Of a stretch of 40,013 nt of DNA, positions 37,959-40,013 are shown one piece after another. The position numbers and the translations under genes are program-made. Within the stretch, counting starts at the first letter, position 1. Every line of letters starts with the position of its first letter. The stretch is taken from the NCBI GenBank assembly GCA_005879315.1, contig VBLC01000067.1, forward strand, positions 1 to 40,013, in the 5' to 3' direction. The notes beneath the pieces are model-generated. The model did no database searches. It was given only the letters and a program-made list of their open reading frames with translations, and was not told the DNA's origin. The stretch is from Deltaproteobacteria bacterium (GTDB taxonomy: Bacteria > Myxococcota > Myxococcia > Myxococcales > 40CM-4-68-19).

Positions 37959-40013
37959 AGACGTTCTTCATCAGCCACTCTTCCAGAAACAATCCTCTCG
38001 TCATTGCTGTCGCTGAGATTCTTGGACAGGAGCAATGCTGGCTCGATGCGTGGGAGCTTCGCGGAGGGGAAGACATTCTCAAAGTGATCGACGCCGGAGT
38101 TGAAGCCGTAAAGGTGTTCGTAATCTTTTGGTCTGCCGATGCCAAGGCGTCGCCGTGGGTAGACGAGGAATTGGGCCAAGCACGCTATCGCCGGCTGCGC
38201 CGTGGAGATGTAACGATCGTCGCTGTAAAGCTGGACAACACGCCGATGCCGACGTGGCTCGAACGATTGCTGTATATCGACGGAAAGAAAGGACCCGAAC
38301 ACATTGCAAGGGAACTCGCGCGTGTTCGTGATGAGTCGTCTCTGCAAACGCCGGTAGAGGAAGCACGACAAGAGGACTCATTCCAAAATCGTCTCAAAGA
38401 GTCCGAACGGATTGAACGAGCATACCACTCGCCCGAGCACGCCGGTGTAATTCTTTCTGGCCTTCCTGGAATGGGCAAGACTGCGTTGTGGCGGTGGACG
38501 CTGAGGCACCGATTAGCCCACCTCTCGCCACTAAAGGTCGATTTGGAGGTAGGCAATACGCCGGCCTTTTTCTTTGGCTCGCTGGCGAAGAACCTGGAGT
38601 TACGCTTGCCGGCATCCGTGACCCAGTCGGGCGATTGGTCCGATTACTGGACGAAATGGGTGCTTCCATCAATCGATCCAGATGCCGCCGTGCTCATCAT
38701 CGACGGAACACACTTAGCACTTGACCCAGCGGGACGGCTGCCAGAGTGGCTCGAGAATGTCTTTAGAGATCTCCTGGCGTCCTCGAGTGAGAATCAACTG
38801 CGGCTGATACTCGCGACGAATAAGCCGATACCGCTTCCCGCAAGAGTGCAATCCAAAGTGGAAGAGATTCAACTGGGGCGACTTCCCGATGAAGACGTTA
38901 TTCGCTCCCTGCGTTACCGCTTATCCATAACGCAGCCGCGTCGAACGGCGAGCGAACCTCAACTCGAGGAAGCCGCGGGATTTATTAGTGGCTATCCGCT
39001 GGGCGCGCAGCTTTGGGCCGCGTATGCTGTAAAAGTTGGCGTTGATCTCGCGATTTTGGATCCAGCGCCTGTACAGAAGCAGGTACAAGATTTAGTAGCA
39101 GACATGCTTTCAAAGGCCGCTCCTACCGAAGCGGAACAAAGAGTACTATTGCTCTTGAGCGTGCTCAGGCTTCCGGCGTCCGTAGAGTCTCTGGTTAGGG
39201 ATCTCGATGTGAAGGCAGAAACTCTCACTTCGTTAGAGCGTTCATTTCTGCTTGACCCGACAGCTGACGGGATAGCAGTCCATGGGCTGCTCGGCAAACA
39301 CATAGTAGAGAAGTATTCAAGCCATGTGGCTGTCACGGCCGCACATGAACGGGTGGGAAGATACTACCTTAAGGAATGGAGGGCGGCCCCGGAGGAGTTC
39401 GCATCAAGCGCTGTACTGGGGTCTCAAGCTTACTTTCATCTTCTTGCTGCCGGTCGAATGGACGACGCTGCCGCGATCTCGTGGAGTCTTACGGAGGAGG
39501 CTCGAAACGCAATGATAGAGTTATATCGAACTCATCAAGACGAAATTGTCATATCAATCGGTAAACAGCTAATCCGAGATCTGGGCAAGAAAGCTGACCC
39601 TAGTATTCTGTTCTACTACGGCCTTGCCTGCGGTAGGAGAAATGACGGCGCGGACGATCGACGCGAGGCACTCGCCACGTTTGACCGGCTGCTCAAATTG
39701 CACGTGGACAATCGGTTCTACTGGTCTGGCTACGGAGATACCCTTTCAAGGTTGGGAAAGGACCAAGAAGCGAAGAAGGCGTACACGCGTGCGCGCGCTC
39801 TTAGTGATCCTCGAGATCCGGTGCCAAGCAACCGACTTGGCGAGTTGCTCTTGCGGGAAGGAAAAATTGAGGAAGCCGAAACATTTTTGCACGAGGCACA
39901 TTCACGCGCACCAGGGGATCTAAGAGTTGTCGCCTCCTATGCCGCCCTCCTGCAACAACAAGGGAAGCTCGAGGACGCACTGAGGCTGGTGAAGGCTGGG
40001 CTGCAGAGGCGAC
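37955..40013 (+). CDS. TIR-STAND NTPase-TPR protein (NLR-like, probable antiphage defence), 3' end outside window
   Basis: The frame is open from ATG 37955 to the right edge, 686 codons without a stop. Residues 1-125 form a TIR domain: F-F-I-S-H-S-S, W-L-D-A-W-E34-L-R-G-G, V-F-V-I-F-W-S and S-P-W-V-D-E-E-L. E34 is the nearest candidate for the NADase glutamate, but it sits one to two positions from the usual place. Residues about 145-380 form a STAND/NACHT-like P-loop NTPase with Walker A G169-L-P-G-M-G-K175-T176, Walker B L-I-I-D250 and I-L-A-T-N (285-289). A winged-helix-like part follows, then TPRs (about 548-686) that probably sense a trigger. In known systems such proteins oligomerise on phage recognition and the TIR domain depletes NAD. 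Function here is inferred. Confidence 0.85.
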   Translation, partial: MKTFFISHSSRNNPLVIAVAEILGQEQCWLDAWELRGGEDILKVIDAGVEAVKVFVIFWSADAKASPWVDEELGQARYRRLRRGDVTIVAVKLDNTPMPTWLERLLYIDGKKGPEHIARELARVRDESSLQTPVEEARQEDSFQNRLKESERIERAYHSPEHAGVILSGLPGMGKTALWRWTLRHRLAHLSPLKVDLEVGNTPAFFFGSLAKNLELRLPASVTQSGDWSDYWTKWVLPSIDPDAAVLIIDGTHLALDPAGRLPEWLENVFRDLLASSSENQLRLILATNKPIPLPARVQSKVEEIQLGRLPDEDVIRSLRYRLSITQPRRTASEPQLEEAAGFISGYPLGAQLWAAYAVKVGVDLAILDPAPVQKQVQDLVADMLSKAAPTEAEQRVLLLLSVLRLPASVESLVRDLDVKAETLTSLERSFLLDPTADGIAVHGLLGKHIVEKYSSHVAVTAAHERVGRYYLKEWRAAPEEFASSAVLGSQAYFHLLAAGRMDDAAAISWSLTEEARNAMIELYRTHQDEIVISIGKQLIRDLGKKADPSILFYYGLACGRRNDGADDRREALATFDRLLKLHVDNRFYWSGYGDTLSRLGKDQEAKKAYTRARALSDPRDPVPSNRLGELLLREGKIEEAETFLHEAHSRAPGDLRVVASYAALLQQQGKLEDALRLVKAGLQRR

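Larger units (their letters stand above)
36672..40013 (+). mobile_element. Putative integrative element, left end in tRNA-Thr
   Basis: The layout is tRNA gene, recombinase reading away from it, then an immune-type gene with lower GC content and codons (ATA, TTA, AGA, CTA) that are rare in neighbouring genes. This is the usual look of a genomic island. The right boundary and direct repeat lie beyond the window. Confidence 0.55.

Overview
The window is dense, very GC-rich bacterial DNA whose gene content points to the Myxococcota (formerly Deltaproteobacteria). Pointers are a CarF/TMEM189-type plasmanylethanolamine desaturase, a short PilZ protein of the kind abundant in myxobacteria, a stand-alone sigma region 1.1-like protein, many small lipoproteins, and a fused pair of WYL regulators. 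This assignment is inferred from gene families, not from a marker gene. No intergenic gap exceeds about 160 bases, and several convergent pairs touch or overlap, so there is no long gene-free stretch to describe.

Layout. 1-7 kb: the 5' part of a TPR gene, an atypical SDR, a diguanylate cyclase, Lon protease, a vWA-like lipoprotein and a DoxX-like membrane protein. 7-13.2 kb: a TPR exported protein, a long-chain acyl-CoA synthetase, the histidine-degradation pair hutU-hutI, and a CoA-binding protein. 13.2-16.7 kb: a minus-strand cluster of exported serine protease, beta-CASP metallo-hydrolase and a compact homocysteine S-methyltransferase. 16.8-21.2 kb: a NUDIX hydrolase, FtsH, the sigma-1.1-like protein and an HtrA/DegP protease. 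With Lon this makes three proteostasis proteases in one window. 21.2-30 kb: a membrane-anchored unknown, PilZ, a polytopic membrane protein, an SthA-type transhydrogenase, a small lipoprotein, glutamate dehydrogenase, cytochrome c, a fused double-WYL (PafBC-like) regulator with a histidine-rich linker, and two small proteins. 30-36.6 kb: an alpha/beta hydrolase, a cupredoxin-like lipoprotein, an M1 aminopeptidase, CarF/PEDS1, a winged-helix protein, a solute-binding lipoprotein, and a lipoprotein whose signal peptide and body are out of frame.

36.6-40 kb is different. A tRNA-Thr(CGT) with encoded CCA is followed after 114 bases by a tyrosine recombinase and then by a more AT-rich gene that runs off the right edge. 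That last gene (37955 to the edge, 686 codons visible) has no stop in the window. It encodes a TIR domain, a STAND/NACHT-like P-loop NTPase with Walker A and B motifs, a probable winged-helix region and C-terminal TPRs. Together these look like the left end of an integrative element in a tRNA gene, carrying an NLR-like TIR-STAND immune gene. This is the strongest candidate for an accessory, possibly undescribed system. Whether it has partner genes cannot be seen from here.

The other genes are mostly chromosomal housekeeping or envelope functions. Oddities include an SDR with His/Arg in place of the catalytic Tyr/Lys, a recombinase lacking two canonical catalytic residues, a PilZ domain without a clear c-di-GMP motif, two divergent genes whose start codons share one GCATGC palindrome, and a (His-Glu)n linker between two WYL modules.
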